NCBI GenBank assembly: GCA_017469925.1 | Contig: JAFUFK010000016.1 | Span: 124,001-188,000 of the forward strand | Reading direction: 5' to 3' | From: Bacteroidaceae bacterium | GTDB lineage: Bacteria > Bacteroidota > Bacteroidia > Bacteroidales > Bacteroidaceae | DNA: 64,000 nt | Part shown: positions 1 through 10,246 of the stretch, in pieces | Numbering within the stretch: position 1 is the stretch's first letter | Layout: each line of letters begins with the position of its first letter | The notes under the pieces: generated by a model | What the model was told of the DNA's origin: nothing | The model's database searches: none | The model's input: the letters and a program-made list of their open reading frames with translations, nothing else | Position numbers and translations under genes: made by a program

Positions 1-653
1 CGGAAGGAGAAGGCAGAGTGGGGGTCTTTCTCGCCCGACTTGACCTCAACCTTCTGCTGGGGCTCGTCGATGCGGGTGAACAGAATGACGAAGAAGGCGA
101 TGACGAAGATGGCCAGGGCAATCATCAGGGCCGGAGTGGCATCGCTAATCTTGGCCTTGGCGGCGTCGCCGATGAGGGCGCCCATAATGATATAGACGGC
201 CACGGCAGCGGTAGAGTTGAATACACCACCGGTCTGGATGAGTTGGTTACCCTTGTTGCCACCGCCTCCGAGGAGGTTCAGCATGGGGTTGACGACGGTG
301 TTCAGGATGCACATGCAGCAGCCCGAGATGAGGGCACCGATGAGATAAACGGCCATACCGCCCCAACCGGAGAGCCACTGGACGATAATACCGGTAATGC
401 CAACCAAGAGGCCGATGAGGGCTGTGGTCTTGTAACCCCACTTCTGAATCATCATGCCGGCAGGGAAGCCCATGACGAGGTAGGCCATGAAGTTTCCATA
501 GTTACCAATCATAGCCATGAAGTTGGTGGTTCCGAACTGGTTTTTCACGATGACGCCCATGGGTGAACAGAGGTTCGTTACGAAGGCAATCATGGCAAAC
601 AGGGCAATCATCACGATGATGGCACCCCACTGAGTTTTTTCTTGCTTACTCAT
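1..653 (-). CDS. MFS sugar transporter, FHS-like (3' part outside the window)
   Basis: The reading frame starts at ATG 653 (MSKQEKTQWGAIIV) and is still open at position 1, so the C-terminal half lies outside the window. The visible 217 residues contain about five hydrophobic helices in the pattern of the N-terminal half of a major facilitator protein, with short glycine-rich loops and a segment of four glycines near residue 130. The sequence resembles the FHS-type glucose/galactose or fucose permeases of Bacteroidota. It lies just upstream of galM on the same strand, with transcription running out of the window, so galM would be promoter-proximal only if read separately; the gap to galM is 28 bases. 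The substrate is inferred from galM next door and cannot be read from the sequence. Confidence 0.8.
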   Translation of the reverse strand, partial: MSKQEKTQWGAIIVMIALFAMIAFVTNLCSPMGVIVKNQFGTTNFMAMIGNYGNFMAYLVMGFPAGMMIQKWGYKTTALIGLLVGITGIIVQWLSGWGGMAVYLIGALISGCCMCILNTVVNPMLNLLGGGGNKGNQLIQTGGVFNSTAAVAVYIIMGALIGDAAKAKISDATPALMIALAIFVIAFFVILFTRIDEPQQKVEVKSGEKDPHSAFSF

Positions 654-681
654 TGTTTAAGGTTGTTATAGATTATTTTTG

Positions 682-1761
682 TTATTTGTCAGTTCCAAAT
701 TTATAGATGGTCTTCTGGGTATAAACTTCACCGGGTTTCAGAACTACCGAGGGGAAGTACGGGCGGTTGGGACTGTCGGGGAAGTGCTGAGCCTCGAAGC
801 AAAGGGCCGAGCGACGGGGAGCCGTGGCACCATGCTGAAGGGCGTAGCCGGTAGCCCAGTTGTCGCTGTAGAACTGCACGCCCGGCTCAGTGGTCCAAAC
901 CTCCATCGTGCGACCGCTGACGGGCTCCGTCATTTCGGCGGCTAGCGAGAGTTCGCCGGGCTCCTGCTTGTTCAGGACGAAGCAGTGGTCGTAGCCGGCG
1001 CCGTTGCGTGTCTGCTCGTGGTTGGCGTCGATGTCCTGACCAACGGGCTTCGGCGTGCGGAAGTCGAAGGGAGTGCCCTCCACCTTCAGGATTTCGCCTG
1101 TGGGGATGCTGGTCTCGTCGATGGGCACGTAGAAGTCGGCATTGATGCGCAGCAGTACGTTCATGGCATCAGGCGTCGGGTTAGCAATACCGGAAAGAGA
1201 GAAGAATCCGTGGGAGGTCATGTTGACGATGGTCTTCTTGTTCGTTACACCGCGGTAGTCGATAACCAACTCGTTGTCGTCGGTCAGCGAATAGCGTACG
1301 GTCATCTTCACTTCTCCAGGGAATCCTTCTTCATAATACGCAAAGGTATAGCGCAGTATGAGTTCTTGCTCGTTTACTTGTTCAGCGTCCCAGACGCGGG
1401 CATGGCACCCCGTGGGGCCACCGTGCAGCGAGTTCGGGCCGTTATTGATGGCCAGCGAGTACTCCTTGCCGTTCATCGTGAAACGACCCTTGCAGATGCG
1501 GTTGCCGTAGCGGCCGATAAGGGTCGAGAGGAAAGGCTCGGGACTCTCTATGACGTCCTTGATGTTGTCGTGTCCCTGGATGACGTTGCCGACGTTGCCG
1601 TCGCGGTCGGGCACCATTATAGACACAAGAGCACCACCGTAGTTGGTGATGTCCACTTCCATTCCGTTCGCGTTTACAAGAGTGAACAGGTCAGTCTCCT
1701 TGCCCTGTACCACGGCCTGAAAATCTTCGCGTTTCAGGCCCGAGATGTGTTGTGGTGTCAT
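682..1761 (-). CDS. galM: Aldose 1-epimerase (galactose mutarotase)
   Basis: 359 residues, the usual length for the family. It interconverts the alpha and beta anomers of galactose or glucose in the first step of hexose use. Visible family motifs are NSLHGGPTGCHARVWDA (substrate-binding His region), NMTSHGFFSLSG (second conserved His), and GVQFYSDNWATG, followed by CFEAQHFPDSPN with the catalytic Glu near the C-terminus. No signal peptide is seen, so it is probably cytoplasmic. A good Bacteroidota promoter lies 35 bases upstream of the ATG at 1761. The sugar transporter gene follows after 28 bases on the same strand, which suggests a two-gene hexose uptake operon. Confidence 0.95.
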   Translation of the reverse strand: MTPQHISGLKREDFQAVVQGKETDLFTLVNANGMEVDITNYGGALVSIMVPDRDGNVGNVIQGHDNIKDVIESPEPFLSTLIGRYGNRICKGRFTMNGKEYSLAINNGPNSLHGGPTGCHARVWDAEQVNEQELILRYTFAYYEEGFPGEVKMTVRYSLTDDNELVIDYRGVTNKKTIVNMTSHGFFSLSGIANPTPDAMNVLLRINADFYVPIDETSIPTGEILKVEGTPFDFRTPKPVGQDIDANHEQTRNGAGYDHCFVLNKQEPGELSLAAEMTEPVSGRTMEVWTTEPGVQFYSDNWATGYALQHGATAPRRSALCFEAQHFPDSPNRPYFPSVVLKPGEVYTQKTIYKFGTDK

Positions 1762-1795
1762 AGTAATTAGTTTTATAAGTTAACACTTGTGCCTA

Positions 1796-1827
1796 CAAAT
1801 TTATTGAAAACTTTTTAACCCTCCAAA
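1796..1827 (-). promoter_or_regulatory. Promoter of galM
   Basis: Read on the minus strand there is TTTG (1827-1824), a 20-base spacer, then TAAATTTG (1803-1796). This matches the Bacteroidota sigma-factor consensus TTTG-N19-21-TAnnTTTG. The ATG of galM follows about 35 bases downstream. Confidence 0.7.
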
Positions 1828-1882
1828 TAATTCTGGGGAAAAAATGACGAATAAGCCCTTATTTGCATTTATTGGCCTTTTC

Positions 1883-2102
1883 GTGACTTTGTGACTTTGT
1901 GACATTGTGACATCAATACCTTCCATCTTGCAGCGTCGGCGTGTCTTGTGCTCAGAACGCCGAAGAATGGTTATAGACTATAAGATATAATATTTTATTA
2001 TAATATATATATTATATTTTATAATAATTATAGGTTTGGGAGGTCTGATGCGGAGAATGGGGATGGCCTTATGTCACAATGTCACAAAGTCACAGCGTCA
2101 CA
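1883..2102. repeat. Inverted 8-bp repeat arrays flanking an AT palindrome
   Basis: Four tandem octamers of the form GTGACnTT or close lie at 1883-1914. The inverted counterpart with four copies lies at about 2071-2102 (AATGTCAC/AAAGTCAC type). The central two units are identical in sequence and order in both arrays. Between them, at about 1985-2033, is an almost pure A/T stretch of alternating TATAAT/ATTATA that is imperfectly self-complementary. There is no gene between 1762 and 2316. The symmetry suggests protein-binding iterons or the remnant of a mobile element end; the function is unknown. Confidence 0.7.
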
Positions 2103-2129
2103 AAAATGCAATGGGGAGCCGGTGCTTCT

Positions 2130-2283
2130 GCTCCCCGTTGTGCTTGCTCTTGCTCCCTATTGCGTTTGCCTTTGCTCCCTATTGCGTTTGCCTTTGCTCC
2201 CTATAGTCTTTGCCCTTGCTCCCTATAGCGTTTGCCTTTGCTCCCTATAGCGTTTGCTCTTGCTCCCTATAGCCCTCGCCCCT
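2130..2283. repeat. 22-bp tandem repeat, seven units
   Basis: Seven consecutive 22-base units begin at 2130, 2152, 2174, 2196, 2218, 2240 and 2262. The core is GCTCCCTATWGCGTTTGCC with small variations; the first unit is the most divergent. The array lies between the inverted octamer arrays and the regulator remnant downstream of folC. It is not in a recognisable gene. Confidence 0.85.
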
Positions 2284-2316
2284 GCCTGTGGGAGCCTTAC
2301 CGTGGAGGGCGGATGT

Positions 2317-2463
2317 TTATAGAATCTGCTCGCGCTGGACAAGGGTGACGAGGCTGACGGTGTTCTTGACCTGGAACTTGGCCAGAAGGCGCTTGCGATG
2401 CCAGTTCACCGTCTCGGTGCTGAGGTTGATGCGCTCGGCTATCTGGGGGTTGGTGAGGGCCTT
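2317..2463 (-). pseudogene. LuxR-family helix-turn-helix remnant joined to the folC end
   Basis: On the minus strand, in a different frame from folC, positions 2463 to 2317 encode about 48 residues: KALTNPQIAERINLSTETV, then NWHRKRLLAKFQVKNTVSLV, ending in LVQREQIL and a TAA stop. This is the classic LuxR/GerE DNA-binding helix-turn-helix (recognition helix STETVNWHRKRLLAKF). It has no start codon and no receiver or ligand-binding domain of its own. It overlaps the last codons of folC, just after the natural-looking FolC ending VVADLLPHL. The simplest reading is a deletion that fused the 3' end of folC to the 3' end of a response-regulator gene out of frame. A single-base sequencing error cannot account for the missing N-terminal part. 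Confidence 0.7.
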
Positions 2464-3908
2464 TCTTGCAGGTGGGGGAGCAGGTCGGCCACGACGAACG
2501 ACGAGCCTCCCACGAAGATGAAATCGCCCTCCCCAGCGTCGGCCAGCGCTGCTCGATAGGCTTCCGAAACGGTGGGGTAGGAAAGAGGCGCTCCCTGCTC
2601 GTCGGTGCGGCTCTGCAAACCGAGTTCCTTGCCGATGAGGGCAATCTCGCTGGCCTTCATGGCACGCTTTACCGATGCCTGCGTGAAGTAGTACGTAGCC
2701 TCCTTGGGGAGCAGGGAGAGCGATGAGCGCACGTCCTTGTCGCCCGCCATGCCGATGACCATTCTCAATTCACAATTATTCAATTCACAATTCACAATGG
2801 GGGCTACACCCTTGCTACTTCCTTCCGCCTTGCCGGAGGCTAATTGTGCATCGTTAATTGTTAATTGTGCATTGTTGATTGTTAATTGTGAATTGTTAAT
2901 TGTTAATTGTGCATTATGAATTTCTCTCAACTGCTCCGCAATATACTGGAGTCCTCCGACGTTGTGCCCCGTGTCGCAGATGACGGTGGGGTGCTCCTGG
3001 AGTTTCTGCCAGCGTCCCATGAGGCCCGTCAGTTCGCACACGTGCGCGAAGCCCTCGCGGATGGCCGCAGGCTTAATTGTGAATTGTGAATTATGAATTG
3101 TGAGTTGCCCCACTGCCGCCAATATTGTCGCCGTGTTCCGCTCTTGGCAAAGCCCTCGGAGTTCGGCTTCGAAGGTCCCGAAGTGGCGCGTCTCGTAGAT
3201 GCCGTCGTGCCAATTTAAGACTTCGCCTGTTTCGTCAGCAAAAACTATTTGCGAATTGGTTACCAGTGCTTTATTGGAGAATATTTTTCTCACTTCTTCG
3301 TGTCCGTTCGTCTCTCCAATCACCACGGGGATGCCTGGCTTGATGATGCCCGCCTTCTCGCGTGCAATCTTCTCCAGCGTGTCGCCAAGGAATTGCGTGT
3401 GGTCGAAACTGATGTTCGTGATGACGGACAGGAGCGGCGTGATGATGTTCGTGCAGTCGAGTCTTCCGCCCAGGCCTACCTCGACGACGGCAATGTCCAC
3501 CCGCTGCTCTTCGAAGTGCTTGAACGCTAAAGCCGTAGCCAGTTCGAAGAAGGAAGGCCCGAGGGGCTCGAAGAATGCCCGTTCTTGCTCAACAAAGTCG
3601 ATGACGCGCTGCTCGGGAATCATCTCGCCGTTAACGCGTATGCGCTCGCGAAAATCAACAAGGTGCGGACTCGTATAAAGTCCTACGCGATAGCCCGCCG
3701 ACTGCAGTATGGCCGCCAGCGTGTGGCTGACAGAGCCCTTGCCGTTCGTGCCACCTACGTGAATGGTTTTATAGTGGCGGTGCGGGTGGCCGAAGTGTTC
3801 GTCCAGTTTGTGGGTATTGCTGAGCCCCTCCTTGTAGGCGTCGCCTCCGACGTTTTGGAACAGCGGCGCCACGTTGAAGAGGTAGTCGATGGTTTCTTGG
3901 TAGGTCAT
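2439..3908 (-). CDS. folC: Bifunctional folylpolyglutamate/dihydrofolate synthase with in-frame repeat inserts
   Basis: 489 residues, longer than the usual ~430. It adds glutamate to folates in the cytoplasm. Visible Mur-ligase family motifs are VGGTNGKGSVSHTLA (P-loop), SPHLVDFRERIRVNG, EVGLGGRLDCTN, and ICDTGHN in the second domain. Two low-complexity segments are extra to the fold: residues about 267-280 (QLTIHNSQFTIK) and about 325-381 (repeats of AQLTINN/SQLTINN, then NCELNNCEL). They are translations of A/T-rich microrepeats that elsewhere are intergenic. The C-terminal residues after VVADLLPHL come from the fused LuxR-type sequence read out of frame. The start overlaps the dnaJ stop by one base, so it is the last gene of a grpE-dnaJ-folC operon. 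Confidence 0.9.
   Translation of the reverse strand: MTYQETIDYLFNVAPLFQNVGGDAYKEGLSNTHKLDEHFGHPHRHYKTIHVGGTNGKGSVSHTLAAILQSAGYRVGLYTSPHLVDFRERIRVNGEMIPEQRVIDFVEQERAFFEPLGPSFFELATALAFKHFEEQRVDIAVVEVGLGGRLDCTNIITPLLSVITNISFDHTQFLGDTLEKIAREKAGIIKPGIPVVIGETNGHEEVRKIFSNKALVTNSQIVFADETGEVLNWHDGIYETRHFGTFEAELRGLCQERNTATILAAVGQLTIHNSQFTIKPAAIREGFAHVCELTGLMGRWQKLQEHPTVICDTGHNVGGLQYIAEQLREIHNAQLTINNSQLTINNAQLTINDAQLASGKAEGSSKGVAPIVNCELNNCELRMVIGMAGDKDVRSSLSLLPKEATYYFTQASVKRAMKASEIALIGKELGLQSRTDEQGAPLSYPTVSEAYRAALADAGEGDFIFVGGSSFVVADLLPHLQERPSPTPR
2764..2932. repeat. A/T-rich microrepeats inside folC
   Basis: Positions 2764-2800 and 2841-2932 are built from variants of AATTGTTAATTGTGAATTG and its complement, separated by a short G/C-rich palindrome-like piece around 2800-2840. 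A second, smaller block lies at 3072-3106. The length and phase keep the folC frame open. The same unit is seen as intergenic DNA at 14,705-14,736 and 7,018-7,036. Confidence 0.85.
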
Positions 3909-5077
3909 TAGTTGAAGAAACTCTTGAACTTCTCAAAAATCTTGCTTTTGCATGACTCCGACGGACGGAAGTTCTCACTCTGGGCAAAGTGCTCCATAGC
4001 CTGCTTCTCGTCGCGACTGAGTGTCTCGGGAATATATACGCTGATGTGCACGATAAGGTCGCCCACACCATAGCCGTAGCCCTGAACGGCAGGCAGGCCC
4101 TTGCCGCGCAGGCGAACCACCTTGCCCGGTTGCGTGCCCGGCTCTATCTTGATGCGAGCCTTACCGTCGAGTGTGGGAATGTCCACCGTTCCGCCCAGCG
4201 TGGCCGTAGGTACGTCGAGCAGAAGGTTATAGACGAGGTTCTGCTCCTCGCGGACGAAGTCGGGATGTTCCTGTACACGGATAATGAGCTGAATGTCGCC
4301 TGGCACACCATTGTGCTTGCCTGCATTGCCCTTGCCAGGTACGGTAACTACCATTCCATCGGCCACGCCTGCCGGAATCTTTACCTCCACGACTTCCTCG
4401 CCCGTGACTACACCCTCGCCACCGCACTGGGTACACTTGTTCTTTATCGTATGGCCTTCGCCGCCACAGGTGGGACAGACTTGTTGTGTCTGCATACGAC
4501 CGAACATCGAGTTCACTGTCCTTACCGTGTAGCCCTTCCCACCACACGTCGGGCAGGTCTGTGTCTGTCCGTCCTCGCTTCCAGAGCCGTGACAATGGGG
4601 GCAGTTGACGTACTTCTTCACCTTGAACTTCTTCGTCACGCCAGTGGCCACTTCGTTCAGGGTCAGGCTAACCGACATGCGCAGGTCGCTTCCGCGATAC
4701 ACCTGCTTTCCGCCCTGACCGCCACCACCGCCAGTAAAGAAATCGCTGAAGCCTCCGAAGCCTCCGCCCATGCGTCCGCCGAATATGTCACCGAACATCG
4801 AGAAGATGTCGTCCATGTTCATTCCTCCTCCCGAGAAGCCTCCGCCCATGCCGTTCAGTCCTTCGTGGCCGAACTGGTCGTAGCGGGCGCGCTTCTGCTC
4901 ATCGTGCAGCACGTCGTATGCTTCTGCTGCCTCTTTGAACTTCTCCTCGGCCTCCTTGTTGCCGGGGTTGCGGTCAGGGTGGTACTTGATGGCCATCTTC
5001 TTGTAGGCCGCCTTTATCTCTTGTTGTGTGGCGTTTTTCTGTACGCCCAGCACTTCGTAATAATCTCGCTTTGCCAT
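3908..5077 (-). CDS. dnaJ: Chaperone protein DnaJ
   Basis: 389 residues, full length for a type I DnaJ. It stimulates DnaK ATPase activity and delivers unfolded clients. The J domain is residues 1-70 with the HPD motif ([10 protein letters not shown]). A Gly/Phe-rich linker follows ([19 protein letters not shown]), then four CxxCxGxG zinc-binding repeats around residues 155-225 ([32 protein letters not shown]), and the two C-terminal client-binding domains. It lies 12 bases downstream of grpE and its TAA overlaps the first base of the folC ATG. This makes a compact heat-shock operon, grpE-dnaJ, with folC as a passenger. Confidence 0.98.
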   Translation of the reverse strand: MAKRDYYEVLGVQKNATQQEIKAAYKKMAIKYHPDRNPGNKEAEEKFKEAAEAYDVLHDEQKRARYDQFGHEGLNGMGGGFSGGGMNMDDIFSMFGDIFGGRMGGGFGGFSDFFTGGGGGQGGKQVYRGSDLRMSVSLTLNEVATGVTKKFKVKKYVNCPHCHGSGSEDGQTQTCPTCGGKGYTVRTVNSMFGRMQTQQVCPTCGGEGHTIKNKCTQCGGEGVVTGEEVVEVKIPAGVADGMVVTVPGKGNAGKHNGVPGDIQLIIRVQEHPDFVREEQNLVYNLLLDVPTATLGGTVDIPTLDGKARIKIEPGTQPGKVVRLRGKGLPAVQGYGYGVGDLIVHISVYIPETLSRDEKQAMEHFAQSENFRPSESCKSKIFEKFKSFFN

Positions 5078-5089
5078 AGTCCTTCCTCC

Positions 5090-5674
5090 TTAAATGCCCA
5101 CTACCACCTTAGCGTAACGGAGTACAGTGTCGTTGAGCAGATAGCCTTTCTCGGTGCAGTCGATGACCTTGCCCTTCAGTTCGTCGCTGGGGGCAGGGAA
5201 CTGGGTCACGGCTTCGTGGTAGTCGGTGTTGAAGTCGGCACCTTCGGTCTCCATTTGCGTGACGCCTTGGGCCTTCATGACAGATAGGAACTTCGTATGT
5301 ATCAGCTCCACGCCCTGTTTTACGGCTTCTACGTCTTCGGCTTTCTGCATGTGCTGAAGGGCACGCTCGAGGTCATCAATGACGGGAAGCATGGCCTCCA
5401 GCACCTTGCGACCGCCGTTTAGGATGAGGTCAGCCTTCTCCTTGATGATGCGCTTGCGGTAGTTGTCGAACTCGGCCTGCTTATACAGGCGTTCCTTCTC
5501 CAGTTCCTGGATACGCTGTTCGGCCGCTGCCAGTTTGTCCTCGAGGGTCTCCTCCTGAGGTGTTTCGACCTCTGGACTTTCTGCTTGTTCTGCATCCTCG
5601 TGGCTCATGCCTTCCTCAATGGTCACGTCTTCCGTGCCTTCCAACTTCTTGCTGTCTTCTGTATTCTTACTCAT
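5090..5674 (-). CDS. grpE: Nucleotide exchange factor GrpE
   Basis: 194 residues from ATG 5674 (MSKNTEDSKKLEG). An in-frame GTG-type extension up to 5725 is possible, but its 17 residues (MPLARYLLGENW) do not look like GrpE. An acidic, disordered N-terminus (to about residue 50) leads into a coiled coil (EDKLAAAEQRIQELEKERLY), then the GrpE core with YRKRIIKEKADL and the C-terminal beta domain with GVTQMETEGADFN and KGYLLNDTVLRYAKVVVG. It releases ADP from DnaK. It is the first gene of the operon with dnaJ and folC. Confidence 0.95.
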   Translation of the reverse strand: MSKNTEDSKKLEGTEDVTIEEGMSHEDAEQAESPEVETPQEETLEDKLAAAEQRIQELEKERLYKQAEFDNYRKRIIKEKADLILNGGRKVLEAMLPVIDDLERALQHMQKAEDVEAVKQGVELIHTKFLSVMKAQGVTQMETEGADFNTDYHEAVTQFPAPSDELKGKVIDCTEKGYLLNDTVLRYAKVVVGI

Positions 5675-5800
5675 AATTATAGTGTTTTGCCAATTCTCAC
5701 CTAACAAATATCTTGCCAAAGGCATGCTTTGCTGAAGCGTTTTTTGCTTCGGAGTGTAAATAATGTATAATTTATTCGTTCCTGTTTCATGATTTGTTCG

Positions 5801-5808
5801 TATCTTTG
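5801..5808 (+). promoter_or_regulatory. Promoter -7 element of threonine aldolase
   Basis: TATCTTTG at 5801-5808 fits TAnnTTTG, with no clear TTTG partner about 20 bases upstream. It decides the start of the next gene: an upstream GTG at 5808 would lie inside the promoter, so ATG 5829, about 20 bases downstream, is preferred. Confidence 0.6.
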
Positions 5809-5828
5809 TGGCGAGAAATCAGTATGTT

Positions 5829-6890
5829 ATGACAAAACCGTCCTTGACTACGCTGCTCCCCTCGTTCGAGAGCGACTATAACAACGGGGCACACCCCGAG
5901 GTGTTGCGCCATTTGGTGGAAACAAACAACGTGCAGAGCGCTTCGTACGGATTCGATGTCTGGAGCGAAAGTGCGAGAGAGAAGATACGCGAGGCTTGTG
6001 AATGCCCGATGGCGGGCGTATTCTTCCTTGCAGGCGGAACACAGGCAAATGCCACCGTCATCGATGCCCTGCTGCGTCCCTATCAGGCTGTTTTGGCGGT
6101 AGAGACAGCCCATATCAATGTCCACGAGTCGGGAGCGGTAGAGGCGAGTGGTCATAAGGTCATAGCCCTGCCATCGCACGAGGGGCGGATGGTAGCCAGT
6201 GACCTGCGTAGGTATCTCGAACGGTTCTTCGCCGACCCTACGTGGGAACACATGGCCGTGCCCGGAATGGTGTATGTAACTATGCCTACGGAGTTGGGTA
6301 CTATATATAGTAAGGTAGAATTGGAAGCCATCTATGGCGTTTGCTGCAAGTACCGGCTGCCCCTCTTTATCGACGGGGCGCGATTGGGCTATGGCCTGAT
6401 GGCTGAAGGATGCGATTTCGACCTCCCTTGGCTGGCTCATCATTGCGATGCCTTCTATATCGGCGGCACGAAGGTGGGAGCCCTATGTGGCGAGGCCGTA
6501 GTCTTTCCTCAGGGTGCTCCTGAGGGATTCTTCACTCATGTAAAGGCGCATGGAGCCTTGCTGGCTAAGAGCCGAGTGGCGGGTGTACAGTTCGATGCAC
6601 TGTTTACGGACAATCTCTACTTCCGCATTGGAAAGCACGCTATCGATATGGCCATGAGGTTGAGGGCAATCTTCAAGAGACAGGGTTATGAACTGAAGCC
6701 TTCGCCGACGAATCAACAATTTGTCATCCTTGAGAACGGGCAGATGCAAACGCTGATGCAAAAGGTGCTCTTCGAGACTTGGGAACCCATCGACGCCCAT
6801 CATACCCTTTGCCGCTTCGTCACCAGCTGGGCTACGACAGACGCTGACCTGCAAGTGCTGGAAGAAAGTCTGTCGGCTTTTGTTTCATAA
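5829..6890 (+). CDS. ltaE: Low-specificity L-threonine aldolase (beta-eliminating lyase family)
   Basis: 353 residues from ATG 5829. It is a PLP enzyme that cleaves threonine or allo-threonine to glycine and acetaldehyde. The family pattern is complete: the N-terminal SDYNNGAHPEVL, the cofactor-contact segment FFLAGGTQANATVIDALL, HINVHESGAVE, LFIDGARLGYGL, and the PLP lysine in YIGGTKVGALCGE (Lys215). No signal peptide is present. It is transcribed divergently from grpE. The family also includes phenylserine aldolases and tyrosine phenol-lyase-like enzymes, so the exact substrate is an inference. Confidence 0.88.
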   Translation: MTKPSLTTLLPSFESDYNNGAHPEVLRHLVETNNVQSASYGFDVWSESAREKIREACECPMAGVFFLAGGTQANATVIDALLRPYQAVLAVETAHINVHESGAVEASGHKVIALPSHEGRMVASDLRRYLERFFADPTWEHMAVPGMVYVTMPTELGTIYSKVELEAIYGVCCKYRLPLFIDGARLGYGLMAEGCDFDLPWLAHHCDAFYIGGTKVGALCGEAVVFPQGAPEGFFTHVKAHGALLAKSRVAGVQFDALFTDNLYFRIGKHAIDMAMRLRAIFKRQGYELKPSPTNQQFVILENGQMQTLMQKVLFETWEPIDAHHTLCRFVTSWATTDADLQVLEESLSAFVS

Positions 6891-6898
6891 TACGCAAT

Positions 6899-7010
6899 TT
6901 ATTTCATGTCGCCCGACCATCCGTGGCCGAGGTCCCAGTGTTCGTCATATACGAACTCGAAGTAGGGGGAGGGAGAACTCTTACTCTATCAACTCGGTGA
7001 GTTCTTCCAT
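6899..7010 (-). pseudogene. Broken small gene between ltaE and the ABC-F gene
   Basis: On the minus strand an ATG at 7010 begins MEELTELIE and hits a stop at once. A second frame then reads PSPYFEFVYDEHWDLGHGW to a TAA at 6899-6901. The aromatic, acidic second part looks like real protein sequence rather than spacer, so this may be a short gene with a frameshift, or a fragment left by deletion. No family is recognised. A short A/T-rich microrepeat lies just upstream, at 7018-7036. Confidence 0.3.
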
Positions 7011-7036
7011 TTAAATATCAATTATCAATTAACTCT

Positions 7037-9135
<2,099 letters not shown>

Positions 9136-9205
9136 ACTTAGCCCTATTTTGACGGCAAAAATACAAAAATAAGTTGAAAGTTGAAAATGGAAAGTTGAAA
9201 ATTAG

Positions 9206-9213
9206 TATCTTTG
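9206..9213 (+). promoter_or_regulatory. Promoter -7 element of the glucosaminidase gene
   Basis: TATCTTTG fits TAnnTTTG. The ATG at 9235 follows 21 bases later; the upstream in-frame TTG at 9211 falls inside the promoter and is rejected as a start. The DNA just upstream is a GTTGAAAGTTGAAAATGGAA-type microrepeat. Confidence 0.6.
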
Positions 9214-9234
9214 CACCCACAAACCCAGAAATAT

Positions 9235-10179
9235 ATGAAACGACTTCTGCTGCTTCTGCTCATTTTCCCGATTTCTTCTTTTCTCAATTTCGCCAGTGCC
9301 CAGCGTCCCAACCAGGCCTACTGGGACTACATTGCGACCTACAAGGACATGGCGCAGGACCAGATGACGCGCCACCGCATACCGGCCAGCATCACCCTGG
9401 CGCAGGGACTGCTGGAGAGCGCAGCAGGCAGGAGCGACCTGGCCGTCAGGGCCAACAACCACTTCGGCATCAAGGTGGGGGTGGGGTGGACAGGCCCCTA
9501 CGTGGTGAAGAGCGACGACCGGCCTGACGACCGATTCCGCAAGTACAACTCCGTAGGCGAGAGTTATGAGGACCACTCGCTCTTCCTCCTGAAACCGCGC
9601 TATCAGAGTCTCTTCCGACTCTCGCCGACCGACTACAAGGGGTGGGCCCATGGGCTGAAGCAGTGCGGCTATGCCACCAGTCCGACGTATGCCCAGCAAC
9701 TCATTACCATCATCGAGAACTACGGCCTCCACCAGTACGACGCGCAGGATCGGCGCTACCGGCAGGCCGTCGCGACGGCTTCGGCCCAGGCTACGCCTTC
9801 GGTTCGCGAGCTGGCCGAGCAGGCGTTCTACAGTTCGCATCCCGTGTATGCCTGCAACCGGAACTACTTCATCTACGTACAGCCGGGCGACAACCTGCCC
9901 ACGCTGGCGCTGATGACGGGTGTGAAGAAGCGTAAGTTGCGCAGCTATAACGAGTTGCCGAAGGGCTATGTGCCACAACCTGGCGACATACTCTATCTGC
10001 AGAAGAAACGCTCGCGGGCCGACAAGTCGTTCCGTGGCGTGCCTCACGTGGTGCAGCAGGGCGAGTCGATGTACGACATTGCCCAGCGCTACGGCATGCG
10101 CCTGGAGAGCCTCTACAAACTGAACGAACTGCCCAGGGACTACGTGCCTCAGGCGGGTCACATGCTGAGGGTGTATTAA
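9235..10179 (+). CDS. Secreted glucosaminidase with two LysM domains
   Basis: 314 residues from ATG 9235. A clear signal peptide (MKRLLLLLLIFPISSF, cleavage probably after NFASA) is followed by an N-acetylglucosaminidase domain (about residues 25-170) with PASITLAQGLLESAAGRSDL, the catalytic Glu in LLESA, NNHFGIK, and YSSV-type spacing to the EDHSLFL segment. Two LysM peptidoglycan-binding domains follow: about 205-255 (IYVQPGDNLPTLALMTGV, ending PGDILYLQ) and about 265-314 (HVVQQGESMYDIAQRYGM). It should cut peptidoglycan glycan strands in the periplasm or at the surface, in cell separation or wall turnover. It is monocistronic, with tRNA-Pro next downstream. Confidence 0.92.
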   Translation: MKRLLLLLLIFPISSFLNFASAQRPNQAYWDYIATYKDMAQDQMTRHRIPASITLAQGLLESAAGRSDLAVRANNHFGIKVGVGWTGPYVVKSDDRPDDRFRKYNSVGESYEDHSLFLLKPRYQSLFRLSPTDYKGWAHGLKQCGYATSPTYAQQLITIIENYGLHQYDAQDRRYRQAVATASAQATPSVRELAEQAFYSSHPVYACNRNYFIYVQPGDNLPTLALMTGVKKRKLRSYNELPKGYVPQPGDILYLQKKRSRADKSFRGVPHVVQQGESMYDIAQRYGMRLESLYKLNELPRDYVPQAGHMLRVY

Positions 10180-10246
10180 AAACTCGGGCTAAAATTTGGT
10201 TATTCGCTCGATTTAGTGTAATTTTGCACTCGCTTTTCGGAGCAAT

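Noticed and set aside
18-566. Long open frame antisense to the sugar transporter gene
   Set aside because: It is low-complexity and acidic, and the minus-strand frame has clear transmembrane MFS sequence.
2130-2283. CRISPR array
   Set aside because: The units are contiguous 22-mers without unique spacers, and no cas genes are in the window.
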